Origin: Variovorax boronicumulans
GTDB taxonomy: Bacteria > Pseudomonadota > Gammaproteobacteria > Burkholderiales > Burkholderiaceae_C
Length of the DNA stretch: 64,000 nucleotides
NCBI RefSeq assembly: GCF_029892485.1
Contig: NZ_JARXVG010000011.1
Location: 62,001 to 126,000, forward strand
Reading direction: 5' to 3'
Below are positions 9,101 to 17,571 of this stretch, one piece after another. The notes under the pieces were generated by a model that saw only the letters and a list, made by a program, of their open reading frames with translations, made no database searches and was not told where the DNA came from. Positions within the stretch are counted from its first letter, which is position 1. Every line of letters starts with the position of its first letter. Both the position numbers and the translations under genes were made by a program.

Positions 9101-9823
9101 ATGACTCTCGCACGCAACCTTCTTCTCGCCGCCTGCACGCTGGGCGCGGTCCTGACCGCCACCGCCGGCGAAGCCGAGATCCGCAAGAACCTGCCCACGC
9201 ACATTCCGCAGTTCCCGGCCATCGACGAGGTGACGAAATCGCCGGTCAACGGCCTCTACGAGGTGCGGGTGAACGGCTCGCAGATCTTCTACACCGACGA
9301 GCAGGGCAGCTACCTGATCCAGGGCAACCTGATCGACGTGAAGACGCGCCGCAACCTGACCGAAGAGCGCATCGAGAAGTTGAGCGAGGTCGCCTTCGAC
9401 AAGCTGCCGCTGAAGGACTCGATCAAGATCGTGCGCGGCAACGGCAAGCGCAAGCTGGCGGTGTTCGAAGACCCGAACTGCGGCTACTGCAAGCGCTTCG
9501 AAAAAGACATGAAGACGGTCGACAACGTCACCGTCTACCTGTTCCTCTACCCGGTGCTCGGCGCCGATTCGACGATCAAGTCGCGCGACATCTGGTGCAG
9601 CAAGGACAAGGGCAAGGCCTGGGGCGACTGGATGGAAGCCGGCACCAAGCCCGCCACCGCGGCAGGCAGCTGCGACGTGGCAGCGCTGCAGCGCAACGTC
9701 GAGTTCGGCCGCAAGTACAACATCACCGGCACGCCCACGCTGATCTTCAGCAACGGCACGCGCACGCCAGGCGCCATTCCCGCAGAGCAGGTCGAGAAGC
9801 AACTCGCCGCTTCCGCCAGCTGA
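9101..9823 (+). CDS. dsbC: Thiol:disulfide interchange protein DsbC
   Basis: The 240-residue precursor starts with a Sec signal peptide (MTLARNLLLAACTLGAVLTATAGEA). A short dimerisation region follows (VNGLYEVRVNGSQIFYTDEQGSYLI), then a thioredoxin-fold domain with the active site CGYC at residues 127-130 and the cis-Pro region ITGTPTLIF. This is the layout of periplasmic DsbC, which isomerises wrong disulfides. A longer reading frame upstream runs inside the monooxygenase gene and lacks a signal sequence. The stop and the next start share one base (TGATG). Confidence 0.9.
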   Translation: MTLARNLLLAACTLGAVLTATAGEAEIRKNLPTHIPQFPAIDEVTKSPVNGLYEVRVNGSQIFYTDEQGSYLIQGNLIDVKTRRNLTEERIEKLSEVAFDKLPLKDSIKIVRGNGKRKLAVFEDPNCGYCKRFEKDMKTVDNVTVYLFLYPVLGADSTIKSRDIWCSKDKGKAWGDWMEAGTKPATAAGSCDVAALQRNVEFGRKYNITGTPTLIFSNGTRTPGAIPAEQVEKQLAASAS

Positions 9824-11664
9824 TGGCGACGAAGACCGTGTCCCGGCGCGCCGCTGCCGCGCCCGCTGCCGGCGTGCGCTACCGCATCGAATGTGCGGAC
9901 CTGCATGCGCATCTCTTCGCCGTCACGCTGACCATCGACGCGCCCGCCGCGCTGCAGCGCGTGACGCTGCCGGTGTGGATTCCGGGCAGCTACCTCGTGC
10001 GCGAGTTCGCCAAGAACCTGCAGGGCCTGCGCGCCACGCAGGGGCGCCGCAAACCCACGCTCACGCAGGTCGACAAATGCAGCTGGCTGGTCGACTGCGC
10101 CCCGGGCCAGCCGCTGGTGCTGCACTACCAGGTCTGCGCCTACGACAACTCGGTGCGCACCGCCTGGCTCGACGCCGAGCGCGGCTTCTTCAACGGCACC
10201 AGCCTGTGCCTGCGCGTCGAAGGACAGACCGATGCGCCGCATGCGCTCGAAATCGTCGCGCCCGCATCGCCGGCTGACGGCACCGCGTGGTCATGCGCCA
10301 CGGCGCTCGTGCCCTCCAAGGTCGACAGGCAGGGCTTCGGCAGCTACCAGGCCAGCGGCTACGACGAGCTGGCCGACAGCCCCGTCGAGATGGGCGCCTT
10401 CTGGAGCGCAGCGTTCGACGCCTGCGGCGTGCCGCACCGCTTCGTGATCGCGGGTGCCGCGGCCTCGTTCGACGGCGACCGGCTCATTGCCGACACCAAG
10501 GCCATCTGCGAAGCCGAGATGCGTTTCTGGCACGGCGACAAGGCCGGCAAGCGCGGCGGGCCGAAGCTGCCGATCGACCGCTACGTCTTCATGCTCAATG
10601 CGGTGGACGACGGCTACGGCGGGCTGGAGCATCGCCATTCCACGGCGCTCATCTGCAACCGCCGCGACCTGCCCCAGCGCGGTGAAAAGAAGAAGCAGCC
10701 CGAGGGCTACACCACGCTGATGGGCCTCATCAGCCACGAGTACTTCCACACCTGGAACGTCAAGCGGATGCGCCCGGCGGAGTTCGCCCACTACGACTAC
10801 AGCCGCGAGAACTACACGCAGCTCCTGTGGTTCTTCGAGGGCTTCACCAGCTACTACGACGACCTGCTGCTGCGCCGCGCCGGCCGCATCGACGACGCGG
10901 CCTACCTGCGGCTGCTCAACAAGACCATCAACCAGGTGCAGCAGACGCCGGGCCGGCTCGTGCAGCCTGTCGCCGACGCGAGCTTCGACGCCTGGGTCAA
11001 GTACTACCGCCAGGACGAGCAGACGCCCAACAGCACGGTGAGCTACTACACCAAGGGCGCACTGGTGGCGCTGTGCTTCGACCTCACGCTGCGCCTCGAA
11101 GGCAAGGGCACGCTCGACGACGTGATGCGCCACCTGTGGACGCACAGCAGCGGCGGGCCGATCAGCGAAGCGGACATCGCGGCCGCGCTCGAAGCCGTGA
11201 GCGGCCGCTCGTATGCCCAGGAACTCGCGCGCTGGGTGCATTCGACCGAGGAGCTTCCGCTCTCCCAACTGCTGCGCGCCCATGGCGTGGCGACGCTCGA
11301 AGATCCGTCGCAGCAGGCGCAGGTGCTCGGCCTGCGCGTGGCCGAAGCCAGCGGCAGCGTGCAGGTGAAGGTGGTGCTGCGCGGCGGTGCGGCTGAAAAG
11401 GCCGGCTTCTCCGCCAACGACGAGTGGCTCGGCATCGAGCTGCCCGCCGTCGGCAAGAAGGGACAGCAGCGGCCGGCGCAGGCCTGGCGCATCGCCAAGC
11501 TCGACGACCTCGCGCTGTACCTGGGCGATGCGACGAAATTCACGGCCATCGTCGCGCGCGATCGGAAGTTGTTGCGGTTGCCGCTCACGCTGCCGGCCGG
11601 CGTGACCACCTGGCGCCTCTTCACGCACGACGCCGCGAAGGTCACCGGCTGGTTGGCCGGCTAA
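9823..11664 (+). CDS. M61 family glycyl-aminopeptidase-like metallopeptidase with PDZ domain
   Basis: The 613-residue protein has the N-terminal M61 beta domain (WIPGSYLVREFAKN), the catalytic zinc motif HEYFH at residue 305 within SHEYFHTWNVKRMRP, and the downstream LLWFFEGFTSYYDDLLLRRAG that carries the third zinc ligand. A C-terminal region is consistent with the PDZ-like domain usual in this family. M61 enzymes remove N-terminal Gly or Ala from peptides. No convincing signal peptide is visible. Its start overlaps the dsbC stop by one base. Confidence 0.9.
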   Translation: MATKTVSRRAAAAPAAGVRYRIECADLHAHLFAVTLTIDAPAALQRVTLPVWIPGSYLVREFAKNLQGLRATQGRRKPTLTQVDKCSWLVDCAPGQPLVLHYQVCAYDNSVRTAWLDAERGFFNGTSLCLRVEGQTDAPHALEIVAPASPADGTAWSCATALVPSKVDRQGFGSYQASGYDELADSPVEMGAFWSAAFDACGVPHRFVIAGAAASFDGDRLIADTKAICEAEMRFWHGDKAGKRGGPKLPIDRYVFMLNAVDDGYGGLEHRHSTALICNRRDLPQRGEKKKQPEGYTTLMGLISHEYFHTWNVKRMRPAEFAHYDYSRENYTQLLWFFEGFTSYYDDLLLRRAGRIDDAAYLRLLNKTINQVQQTPGRLVQPVADASFDAWVKYYRQDEQTPNSTVSYYTKGALVALCFDLTLRLEGKGTLDDVMRHLWTHSSGGPISEADIAAALEAVSGRSYAQELARWVHSTEELPLSQLLRAHGVATLEDPSQQAQVLGLRVAEASGSVQVKVVLRGGAAEKAGFSANDEWLGIELPAVGKKGQQRPAQAWRIAKLDDLALYLGDATKFTAIVARDRKLLRLPLTLPAGVTTWRLFTHDAAKVTGWLAG

Positions 11665-12251
11665 TCGGCTTTTTCGGTCACCGCGGGCTGCTGCCGGACG
11701 AACAGCATCGGCTGCGGCTCGCCCACCAGCACACAGGGCTTGCCGGTACGCCGGCAATGGTCCTGCACGCGCCAGTAGGCACCGTGGCTCACGCAACCGG
11801 TCTGGCAGATCACGAGGTCGGCGGCGCGCAGGCCCGCTTCGAGCGCGGGGTCGTCGGCATCGTCGCCGCCGTCGTGATGCAGGTATCGCCCGCCGGCGAT
11901 TTCAACCAACTGGCGGGCGAGCGAGGGCGCCACTTCTTCGCGGCCTACGCACAGCACGGCTTTTTCGCGCAGGTCGGAAGGCGCCTCCGACACGGGCGAC
12001 ATCTCATGGCGCCGGCTGGCCGGCGACAGCAGGGCGTTCAGACGCTTGGGCAGCGCACCGCCCCCGGCCGCGCGCGCCGCGAGCTCTTCGCGCACTATCG
12101 CAATCGCCGAATCGCGCGCCACCAGCGCGCCGCGCAGGCGCACGATCTGCGCCTCGAGCCGCTCGACCAGCGCGGCCTGTTCGGCCAGCAGGCGCGAGCA
12201 GCGCTCCTGCACCCGGGCATACGCCAGCAGCAACACGGCATGTTCTTGCAT
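11661..12251 (-). CDS. DUF2325 domain-containing protein
   Basis: The N-terminal half is a coiled-coil-like helix (LLAEQAALVERLEAQIVRLRG). The C-terminal half (about residues 95-185) is a DUF2325 domain with LCVGREE, a His/Asp-rich turn (HHDGGDDADD), DLVICQTGCVSHGAYWRV and a Cys-rich end. The conserved Cys/His suggest metal or redox binding; the function is unknown. ATG 12251 has GGAG seven bases upstream; the ATG at 12263 is an alternative that adds four residues. A possible Fur operator lies just upstream. Its end overlaps the convergent M61 gene by four bases. Confidence 0.75.
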   Translation of the reverse strand: MQEHAVLLLAYARVQERCSRLLAEQAALVERLEAQIVRLRGALVARDSAIAIVREELAARAAGGGALPKRLNALLSPASRRHEMSPVSEAPSDLREKAVLCVGREEVAPSLARQLVEIAGGRYLHHDGGDDADDPALEAGLRAADLVICQTGCVSHGAYWRVQDHCRRTGKPCVLVGEPQPMLFVRQQPAVTEKAD

Positions 12252-12275
12252 CGGGAACTCCATGCGGCCATTCTA

Positions 12276-12294
12276 GATGAGAGCAATTCTCAAT
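12276..12294. promoter_or_regulatory. Possible Fur operator
   Basis: The interval contains TGAGAGCAATTCTCA, a perfect 5-bp inverted repeat with a 5-base centre. Aligned to a remembered betaproteobacterial Fur consensus (AATGAGAATnATTCTCATT) it agrees at 14 of 18 fixed positions. It lies directly upstream of the DUF2325 gene and about 90 bases from the divergent enoyl-CoA hydratase. Iron control of the DUF2325 gene is inference. Confidence 0.45.
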
Positions 12295-12380
12295 TGGAAG
12301 GCCATGAGGCGTCAGCAGGCAAGAAGCCTTGCTCGGTATAGTGGCCCGAGCGAATTTTTCCCACCTCTCCCGGAGACAAC

Positions 12381-13160
12381 ATGAGCTACGAAAACATCGA
12401 AGTGCGGACCGAAGCAGGCAAGGTCGGCATCATCACCCTCAACCGCCCCAAGGCCCTGAATGCGCTCAACGACGCGCTGATGACCGAGCTGGGCCAGGCG
12501 CTCAAGGCCTTCGATGCGGACGAGGCCATCGGCTGCATCATCCTCACCGGCAGCGAGCGCGCCTTCGCGGCCGGCGCCGACATCGCGGCGATGGCCAAGT
12601 ACAGCTTCATCGACACCTACAAGGGCGACTACATCACCCGCAACTGGGAAACCATCCGCACGATCCGCAAGCCCGTGATCGGCGCGGTCGCCGGCTTTGC
12701 GCTGGGCGGAGGCTGCGAGCTCGCGATGATGTGCGACTTCATCATCGCGGCCGACACCGCCAAGTTCGGCCAGCCCGAAATCAAGATCGGCGTGATCCCC
12801 GGCGCCGGCGGCACGCAGCGCCTGCCGCGCGCGGTGGGCAAGAGCAAGGCGATGGACATGGTGCTCACCGCCCGCATGATGGACGCCGCCGAAGCCGAGC
12901 GCGCCGGCCTCGTGAGCCGCGTGGTGCCTTACGAAAAGCTGGCCGACGAGGCGCTGGGCGCGGCGCTCATCATCTGCGGCTTCTCGCAGATCTCGGTGAT
13001 GGCAGCCAAGGAATCGGTCAACCGCGCCTTCGAGAGCGGCCTGAGCGATGGCGTGATGTTCGAGCGCCGGCTGTTCCACGCGCTGTTCGCCACGGCAGAC
13101 CAGAAGGAAGGCATGGACGCTTTCCTGAACAAGCGTCCGCCGGATTTCAAGAACGCCTGA
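12381..13160 (+). CDS. Enoyl-CoA hydratase
   Basis: This 259-residue crotonase-fold enzyme adds water across trans-2-enoyl-CoA in fatty-acid beta-oxidation. Visible marks are GSERAFAAGADIAAM (oxyanion loop), GFALGGGCELAMMCD with the first catalytic Glu, and FGQPEIKIGVIPGAGGTQRLPR with the second Glu. The length is standard for single-domain hydratases. CCCGGAGACAAC before the ATG gives a good ribosome-binding site. It stands alone, divergent from the DUF2325 gene. Confidence 0.92.
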   Translation: MSYENIEVRTEAGKVGIITLNRPKALNALNDALMTELGQALKAFDADEAIGCIILTGSERAFAAGADIAAMAKYSFIDTYKGDYITRNWETIRTIRKPVIGAVAGFALGGGCELAMMCDFIIAADTAKFGQPEIKIGVIPGAGGTQRLPRAVGKSKAMDMVLTARMMDAAEAERAGLVSRVVPYEKLADEALGAALIICGFSQISVMAAKESVNRAFESGLSDGVMFERRLFHALFATADQKEGMDAFLNKRPPDFKNA

Positions 13161-13191
13161 GGGCGTTGTGTTGTGTGGGTGCGGCGCGTGA

Positions 13192-14439
13192 TCAGCGCGT
13201 CAGCAGCGCCCGCAACGCGGCGAGCGCCTGCGGCGGCGGCGCGCCGACCGTTGCGGTGCCGCCGGGCTGCGGCGTCCAGCGCACCTGGTCGCCTGCGATC
13301 TCGAGCAGGGCGATCGACGTGCCGCCCTGGTAGAGCGACAGGCGCGCCTCGACCGGCGCAGCCAGCGGCGCATCGGCCGCCGTGGCCGACCGGGCCACGG
13401 TGTTCACCAGCGCCGCCAGCCCCTCGAGGTCGCCGCGTGCGTGGCGCACGCCCAGGCCTGCGCGCGTGAGGTCGAAGGACGTCCAGCGGTCCAACGCGGA
13501 GAACGCCGAGGCGCCGGCTGACGGTCTGGCGGCCTTCGCCGCCGCGGCGCGCGGCGGCGCGGTATCGCGCACAGCGCCGGAGGCATCGGCATTCGGACTG
13601 CCCGCCGGCGCGACGGGTGCGGCGGCGATCGGGGGGGCGCTTCTTTCAGGCTCGGCAATGGGCGTGGGCGCCATCGACGGTGCAGGCGCCTCGGCGTAGG
13701 TACTGCGCCGCTCCTTCACGCTTTCTTCCTGCGCGCTATCGCTCTTTTGACGCGTGCGCGCGGACGATCCGGCAGTGCCAGCGGCTTCCGCCGCGGGTGC
13801 CAGCGGAGGCGCCGGCGCAACGATGGCGGGCGATGGTGGAACGGGCGCCGCGGGTACTTGCGCGGCGGCTGGCGCGGGAGGCGCTGCCTTCGTATCCGGC
13901 GCGGGCGTGGCCTGTTTGCGAAGAGGCGCCGGTGCCGGTGTGGACCCGCGGGCGATGTCGGCCGTGGCGCGGTCCGGCGCCTCCCTGGCTGCATCGCGTG
14001 CGGGTGCAGCCGGTGCTTGCTGCGCGGCGATGGCCGGACTGGGTGCCTGTGGCGTCGGCGCAGCAGCAGGCGCTGGTGCCGGCGCGCCCGCAACCTTCGC
14101 CTCGCCATCGAGCCTCGCATCGGGGATCGGCTCGCGGTGCCACAACACGGTCACGAAAGTGGCCACGAGCACGGTGGCGAAGGCCGCATTCCAAGGCATG
14201 CGCGCTTGCGTGTCGCCGCCTCCGAACAGCCGGCGCCACCAGGGCGCGGCGCTCGCGTTGTTGGCGGCGGATGCCGGCGCAGAGACGGACGCCGCAGCCA
14301 GGTTGTGCGCCATCTTGCGGATCGCGTCGCGCGTGCGCGGATCGGGCGTTGCCTCGCGATCGGGCGCGTTGTCGAGCGCGCGGCGCAGCGCCGGGTCGCG
14401 CAGGTCGCCGTCGCCGGGGAGATGGGTGCCGTTGCTCAT
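13192..14439 (-). CDS. Ala/Pro-rich single-pass membrane protein, putative anti-sigma factor
   Basis: The first ~75 residues are soluble. One hydrophobic segment near residue 85 (NAAFATVLVATFVTVLW) would span the membrane. A long Ala/Pro-rich linker of roughly 200 residues follows, then a C-terminal globular part (DRWTSFDLTRAGLGVRHARG, SLYQGGTSIALLEIAGDQV). It overlaps the upstream ECF sigma gene by four bases (ATGA), the common arrangement of an anti-sigma factor. No zinc-finger anti-sigma motif is visible, so the role rests on gene order and topology. The linker could cross the periplasm to sense an envelope signal. Confidence 0.6.
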   Translation of the reverse strand: MSNGTHLPGDGDLRDPALRRALDNAPDREATPDPRTRDAIRKMAHNLAAASVSAPASAANNASAAPWWRRLFGGGDTQARMPWNAAFATVLVATFVTVLWHREPIPDARLDGEAKVAGAPAPAPAAAPTPQAPSPAIAAQQAPAAPARDAAREAPDRATADIARGSTPAPAPLRKQATPAPDTKAAPPAPAAAQVPAAPVPPSPAIVAPAPPLAPAAEAAGTAGSSARTRQKSDSAQEESVKERRSTYAEAPAPSMAPTPIAEPERSAPPIAAAPVAPAGSPNADASGAVRDTAPPRAAAAKAARPSAGASAFSALDRWTSFDLTRAGLGVRHARGDLEGLAALVNTVARSATAADAPLAAPVEARLSLYQGGTSIALLEIAGDQVRWTPQPGGTATVGAPPPQALAALRALLTR

Positions 14440-15101
14440 GCGCGCTGCTCCAGCACCGACAGGTAACGTTCCATGCAGCCGCGCAGCTTCTGCAGCCCGT
14501 AGCGCAGGCGGCTGCGCACCGTCTCGAAACCGATCTCCAGGCTCGCTGCCAGGGCCTCGACGGTGAGGCCGTCTTCATGGTGCAGCAGGAACGCGGCACG
14601 CTGGTCGGCGGGCAATTCATCGAGGCACGCCAGCAGGCGCCGGCCGGCCGCGCGCCAGAACGCAAGCTCTTCGGCAGATGGGTGAGCGGCCGCATCGACG
14701 GCGCCTCGCACGCCGCGGTCGAGCGTGGGCACGGCATCGCCGTCGTCGTCCGGATGCGCATCGAGCGTCACCTCGCGTCCGCTCACGCGCAGGCGGTCCA
14801 TCGCAAGGTTGTGGGCGATCGTGAAAGCCCAGGTGCGCCACGCGGCGCCCTGCGGCGAGAAGCTCTCGCGCGCCGAGATGATCCGCACCCAGGTGTCCTG
14901 GAACACCTCGTCGGCCTGCGCCGCGAGCCGCGCGCCCAGGAGCCGCTTGACGAAGCGGAACAGCCCACCCTCGTGGCGCGCATAGAGCACGTCGAACGCG
15001 GCGGCGTCACCATGGGCGTAGGCCAGCATCAACTGATCGTCGGGCATGGCGTCGCGCTCGGTGGCGGCTTTGGCGGAAGGGGCGCGTGGGAGCGCAGACA
15101 T
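14436..15101 (-). CDS. RNA polymerase ECF-type sigma factor
   Basis: The product is a 221-residue sigma-70 region 2/4 protein: LMLAYAHGDAAAFDVLYARHEG and ADEVFQDTWVRII (region 2), AFTIAHNLAMDRLR, then LPADQRAAFLLHHEDGLTVEALAASLEIGFETVRSRLRYGLQKL (region 4 helix-turn-helix). It would direct polymerase to a small extracytoplasmic-stress regulon. ATG 15101 is chosen because AGGTGA lies ten bases upstream; frames starting 14 codons earlier lack this. It is co-transcribed with the overlapping putative anti-sigma gene. Confidence 0.88.
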   Translation of the reverse strand: MSALPRAPSAKAATERDAMPDDQLMLAYAHGDAAAFDVLYARHEGGLFRFVKRLLGARLAAQADEVFQDTWVRIISARESFSPQGAAWRTWAFTIAHNLAMDRLRVSGREVTLDAHPDDDGDAVPTLDRGVRGAVDAAAHPSAEELAFWRAAGRRLLACLDELPADQRAAFLLHHEDGLTVEALAASLEIGFETVRSRLRYGLQKLRGCMERYLSVLEQRA

Positions 15102-15208
15102 CGGCGGATTTTCACCTGAGCTTGTACGGGCGACGGACAGCATCGGGGTTCGCGCCCACGAAATCGTGCGGCCGGTGGCGGAAAAATGGGGGAGCTTCCG
15201 GCGGGTGG

Positions 15209-15238
15209 TTGAAGTCGCCCCGCGGACTGGGCTATAAT
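15209..15238 (+). promoter_or_regulatory. Sigma-70 promoter of the tRNA-Met gene
   Basis: TTGAAG at 15209-15214 and a consensus TATAAT at 15233-15238 are separated by 18 bases, and the -10 box ends 26 bases before the tRNA. No other gene start lies nearby on this strand, so this is most likely the tRNA promoter. Confidence 0.75.
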
Positions 15239-15264
15239 TTTGGGCTCAGCGCAAAACGCTGAAC

Positions 15265-15341
15265 GGCTCTTTAGCTCAGTCGGTTAGAGCGATGGAATCA
15301 TAATCCACAGGTCCGCGGTTCGAATCCGTGAAGAGCCACCA
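15265..15341 (+). tRNA. tRNA-Met (CAT anticodon)
   Basis: The 77-base cloverleaf folds by eye: acceptor stem GGCTCTT/AAGAGCC, D stem GCTC/GAGC, anticodon loop ATCATAA with anticodon CAT, T stem CGCGG/CCGTG with loop TTCGAAT, and a genome-encoded CCA end. The anticodon stem ATGGA/TCCAC has an A-C mismatch at its outermost pair. CAT could also mean initiator tRNA or the lysidine-modified Ile tRNA. The fully paired acceptor stem argues against initiator; elongator Met is the best guess. Confidence 0.92.
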
Positions 15342-15371
15342 ACACTGCTGAAGCGGTTCTCCGCTAAAGTC

Positions 15372-15409
15372 AAAAGCCCTAGGTAGATCAACTACTTAGG
15401 GCTTTTTTT
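15372..15409 (+). terminator. Intrinsic terminator after tRNA-Met
   Basis: AAAGCCCTAGGTAG pairs with CTACTTAGGGCTTT across a five-base loop (one G-T wobble), and the stem runs straight into a T tract. It would end the tRNA transcript before chrA. Confidence 0.85.
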
Positions 15410-15438
15410 CGTTTGGTCTTGCAGAAGATTTCCGCCCC

Positions 15439-16665
15439 ATGAGCCTGCCTCGGCAACCCGAACCTGAGATCCCCGGCGCCCGCTCACGCGGCACGGTGCT
15501 CGAAGTCTTCCTCGCATTCCTCAAGCTCGGCCTGACGTCCTTCGGCGGACCGGTCGCCCACCTCGGCTACTTCCGCGCGGAGTTCGTCGAGCGCCGAGGA
15601 TGGCTGGACGACAAGAGCTACTCCGACCTCGTGGCGCTGTGCCAGTTTCTGCCCGGGCCCGCGAGCAGCCAGGTCGGTATTGCGCTGGGGCTGGGCCGCG
15701 CGGGCTGGGGCGGCGCGATGGCGGCGTGGATCGGCTTCACGCTCCCTTCGGCGGCGGCGCTCATCCTCTTTGCGGCCGGGGTCATGCAGTGGACGGCGCT
15801 CTCGCAGTCGGGCGCCATCCATGGCCTGAAGGTGGTCGCGGTCGCCGTCGTCGCGCAGGCGGTCTGGGGCATGGCCAAGTCGCTGTGCCCCGATCGCCTG
15901 CGTGCAGGCGTCGCCATTGCCGCGGCCCTTTTGGTGCTCGCCGTTCCCTCGGCGGTCGAACAGATCGCGGCCATCGTCGTCGGCGGCCTCGTGGGGCGTT
16001 GGGCGCTGGAACTCGGCCGCCCTCCCGCGGCGCAGCACCGCGACTACGGCGTGAGCAAAGCAACCGGCGCTGTGCTGCTGGGGCTGTTCGTTGTCCTGCT
16101 CGCAGCGTTGCCGTTGCTGGCTGCGGCGATGCACTCACCCGCGTTGTCTGTAGCCGCGAGGTTCTATCAGGCCGGCGCGCTGGTCTTCGGCGGCGGGCAT
16201 GTGGTGCTGCCCTTGCTGCAAGCCGGCGTGGTGCCCAGCGGCCTGGTCTCGAACGACGTCTTCCTGGCGGGCTACGGCGCCGCCCAGGCGGTGCCGGGCC
16301 CTCTGTTCACGTTTGCGGCCTTCCTCGGCGCCGTCATGCCCGGCCCGTTTGGTGGATGGCTGGGCGGCCTGGCGTTGCTGCTGGCCATCTTCCTTCCGGC
16401 CGCGTTGCTCGTGATCGGCGCGCTTCCTTTCTGGGAGGTCCTGCGCCAGCGCGACGGCGTCCAGCGCGCGATGGCCGGCGTCAATGCGGCGGTCGTCGGC
16501 GTGCTGCTGGCGGCGCTCTACGACCCGGTGTGGACTAGCGCCATTCATTCGCCCGCCGATTTCGGACTGGCCCTGGCCGCATTCGGCCTGCTCGTCTACG
16601 GGCGACTTTCGCCGGTGCTGGTCGTTGCGCTGGCCGCCATCGCCGGATGGCTGCTCGCCCTCTGA
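15439..16665 (+). CDS. chrA: Chromate efflux transporter ChrA
   Basis: This 408-residue membrane protein has two CHR repeats. The first opens with FLKLGLTSFGGPVAHLGYFRAEFVERRGW and continues CQFLPGPASSQVGIALG. The second carries ALVFGGGHVVLPLL and GYGAAQAVPGPLFTFAAFLG. This is the long-chain two-domain ChrA form, which exports chromate using the proton-motive force. The gene stands alone behind the tRNA terminator with no chrB regulator visible. Confidence 0.88.
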   Translation: MSLPRQPEPEIPGARSRGTVLEVFLAFLKLGLTSFGGPVAHLGYFRAEFVERRGWLDDKSYSDLVALCQFLPGPASSQVGIALGLGRAGWGGAMAAWIGFTLPSAAALILFAAGVMQWTALSQSGAIHGLKVVAVAVVAQAVWGMAKSLCPDRLRAGVAIAAALLVLAVPSAVEQIAAIVVGGLVGRWALELGRPPAAQHRDYGVSKATGAVLLGLFVVLLAALPLLAAAMHSPALSVAARFYQAGALVFGGGHVVLPLLQAGVVPSGLVSNDVFLAGYGAAQAVPGPLFTFAAFLGAVMPGPFGGWLGGLALLLAIFLPAALLVIGALPFWEVLRQRDGVQRAMAGVNAAVVGVLLAALYDPVWTSAIHSPADFGLALAAFGLLVYGRLSPVLVVALAAIAGWLLAL

Positions 16666-16696
16666 CGCCGCGGCCTGAACGACCGCACGGTGCTTG

Positions 16697-17143
16697 CTAC
16701 CCGCTGATCTCCGGCTCGACCAGCCTCGCCAGGTTGCGCAGCGACTCCTGCCAGCCCAGATAGCAGGATTCCAGGGGGATCACATCGGGCAGCCCTTCCT
16801 GCACGATGCTCAGTTCGGTGCCGACCGAAACCTGCTTCAAGGTGACCGTCACCTGGATTTTCCCGGGCAGGTTGGGATCGTCGAAAACATCGGTGTAGCG
16901 CAGCCGCTCGTTCGGCACGAGCTCGATGTATTCGCCGCTGAACGAGTGGCTCTGGCCCGTGGTGAAGTTCGTGAACGACATCCTGTACTTGCCACCCACC
17001 CTGGCGTCCATTTCGTGGACCTTGCCCGTGAAGCCATTGGGCGGCAGCCACCGTGCCTTGGCATCGGCATCGAGGAATGCGCGATAGACCTTTTCGGGCT
17101 TTGCAGCCAGGACGCGATGCAATCTGACCGTGTTGGTGCTCAT
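16697..17143 (-). CDS. SRPBCC (AHSA1-like) family protein
   Basis: The 148-residue protein has the typical START/AHSA1 fold signature: VRLHRVLAAKPEKVYRAFLDADAKARWLPP near the N-terminus, GGKYRMSF in the middle and a C-terminal helix (YLGWQESLRNLARLVEP) that would close a hydrophobic pocket. AAAGGAAAAC before the ATG is a clear ribosome-binding site. Members often sit next to ArsR-type regulators, but none is adjacent here. Ligand unknown. Confidence 0.85.
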   Translation of the reverse strand: MSTNTVRLHRVLAAKPEKVYRAFLDADAKARWLPPNGFTGKVHEMDARVGGKYRMSFTNFTTGQSHSFSGEYIELVPNERLRYTDVFDDPNLPGKIQVTVTLKQVSVGTELSIVQEGLPDVIPLESCYLGWQESLRNLARLVEPEISG

Positions 17144-17336
17144 GGGTTTTCCTTTAGAAGCCGCGAGCCTACGAACATCCGCCCTGCATCACAAGGACCG
17201 AGAAACCGTAGATGCTGCCAATCGTTTGCGCGCGCCGAACTTGCGGTGTCACCGTAGTGCCATCTGTATCTCTTCGTACAGAGGCTTACTCCTTCCGCCT
17301 ACAGGCAGCCGCGCGAGGACATGAAGAATCCCGCTC

Positions 17337-17558
17337 ATGCTCGAAATGGAAAACCCGGATCCGCACGCCTTGGCAGCCCAAGCGGCCGAGTGGCGGCGGC
17401 GCGCGCTTCGAGGCGATCGCAACGCGCGGGGCATCGCCCACGCGCTCGAAGTCGAAGTACGCAGGCTGCGCGGCGGCGCCCCTGCGGCGATCCATGATCT
17501 GGACACCCGACCGCTGGCCGACTGGCAATCCGTGCGGCCCTGGTGGAAGCCTTGGTAG
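17337..17558 (+). CDS. Small conserved-looking hypothetical protein
   Basis: The 73-residue frame contains AAQAAEWRRRALRGDRNARG then AHALEVEVRRLRG, a helical, charged pattern that I recall from short hypothetical proteins of Burkholderiales. No function is known. No strong ribosome-binding site is seen; ATG 17346 is an alternative start. It ends 13 bases before the convergent XRE gene. The call depends on the protein pattern rather than on context. Confidence 0.5.
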   Translation: MLEMENPDPHALAAQAAEWRRRALRGDRNARGIAHALEVEVRRLRGGAPAAIHDLDTRPLADWQSVRPWWKPW

Positions 17559-17571
17559 CCGCCGTCGCGGC

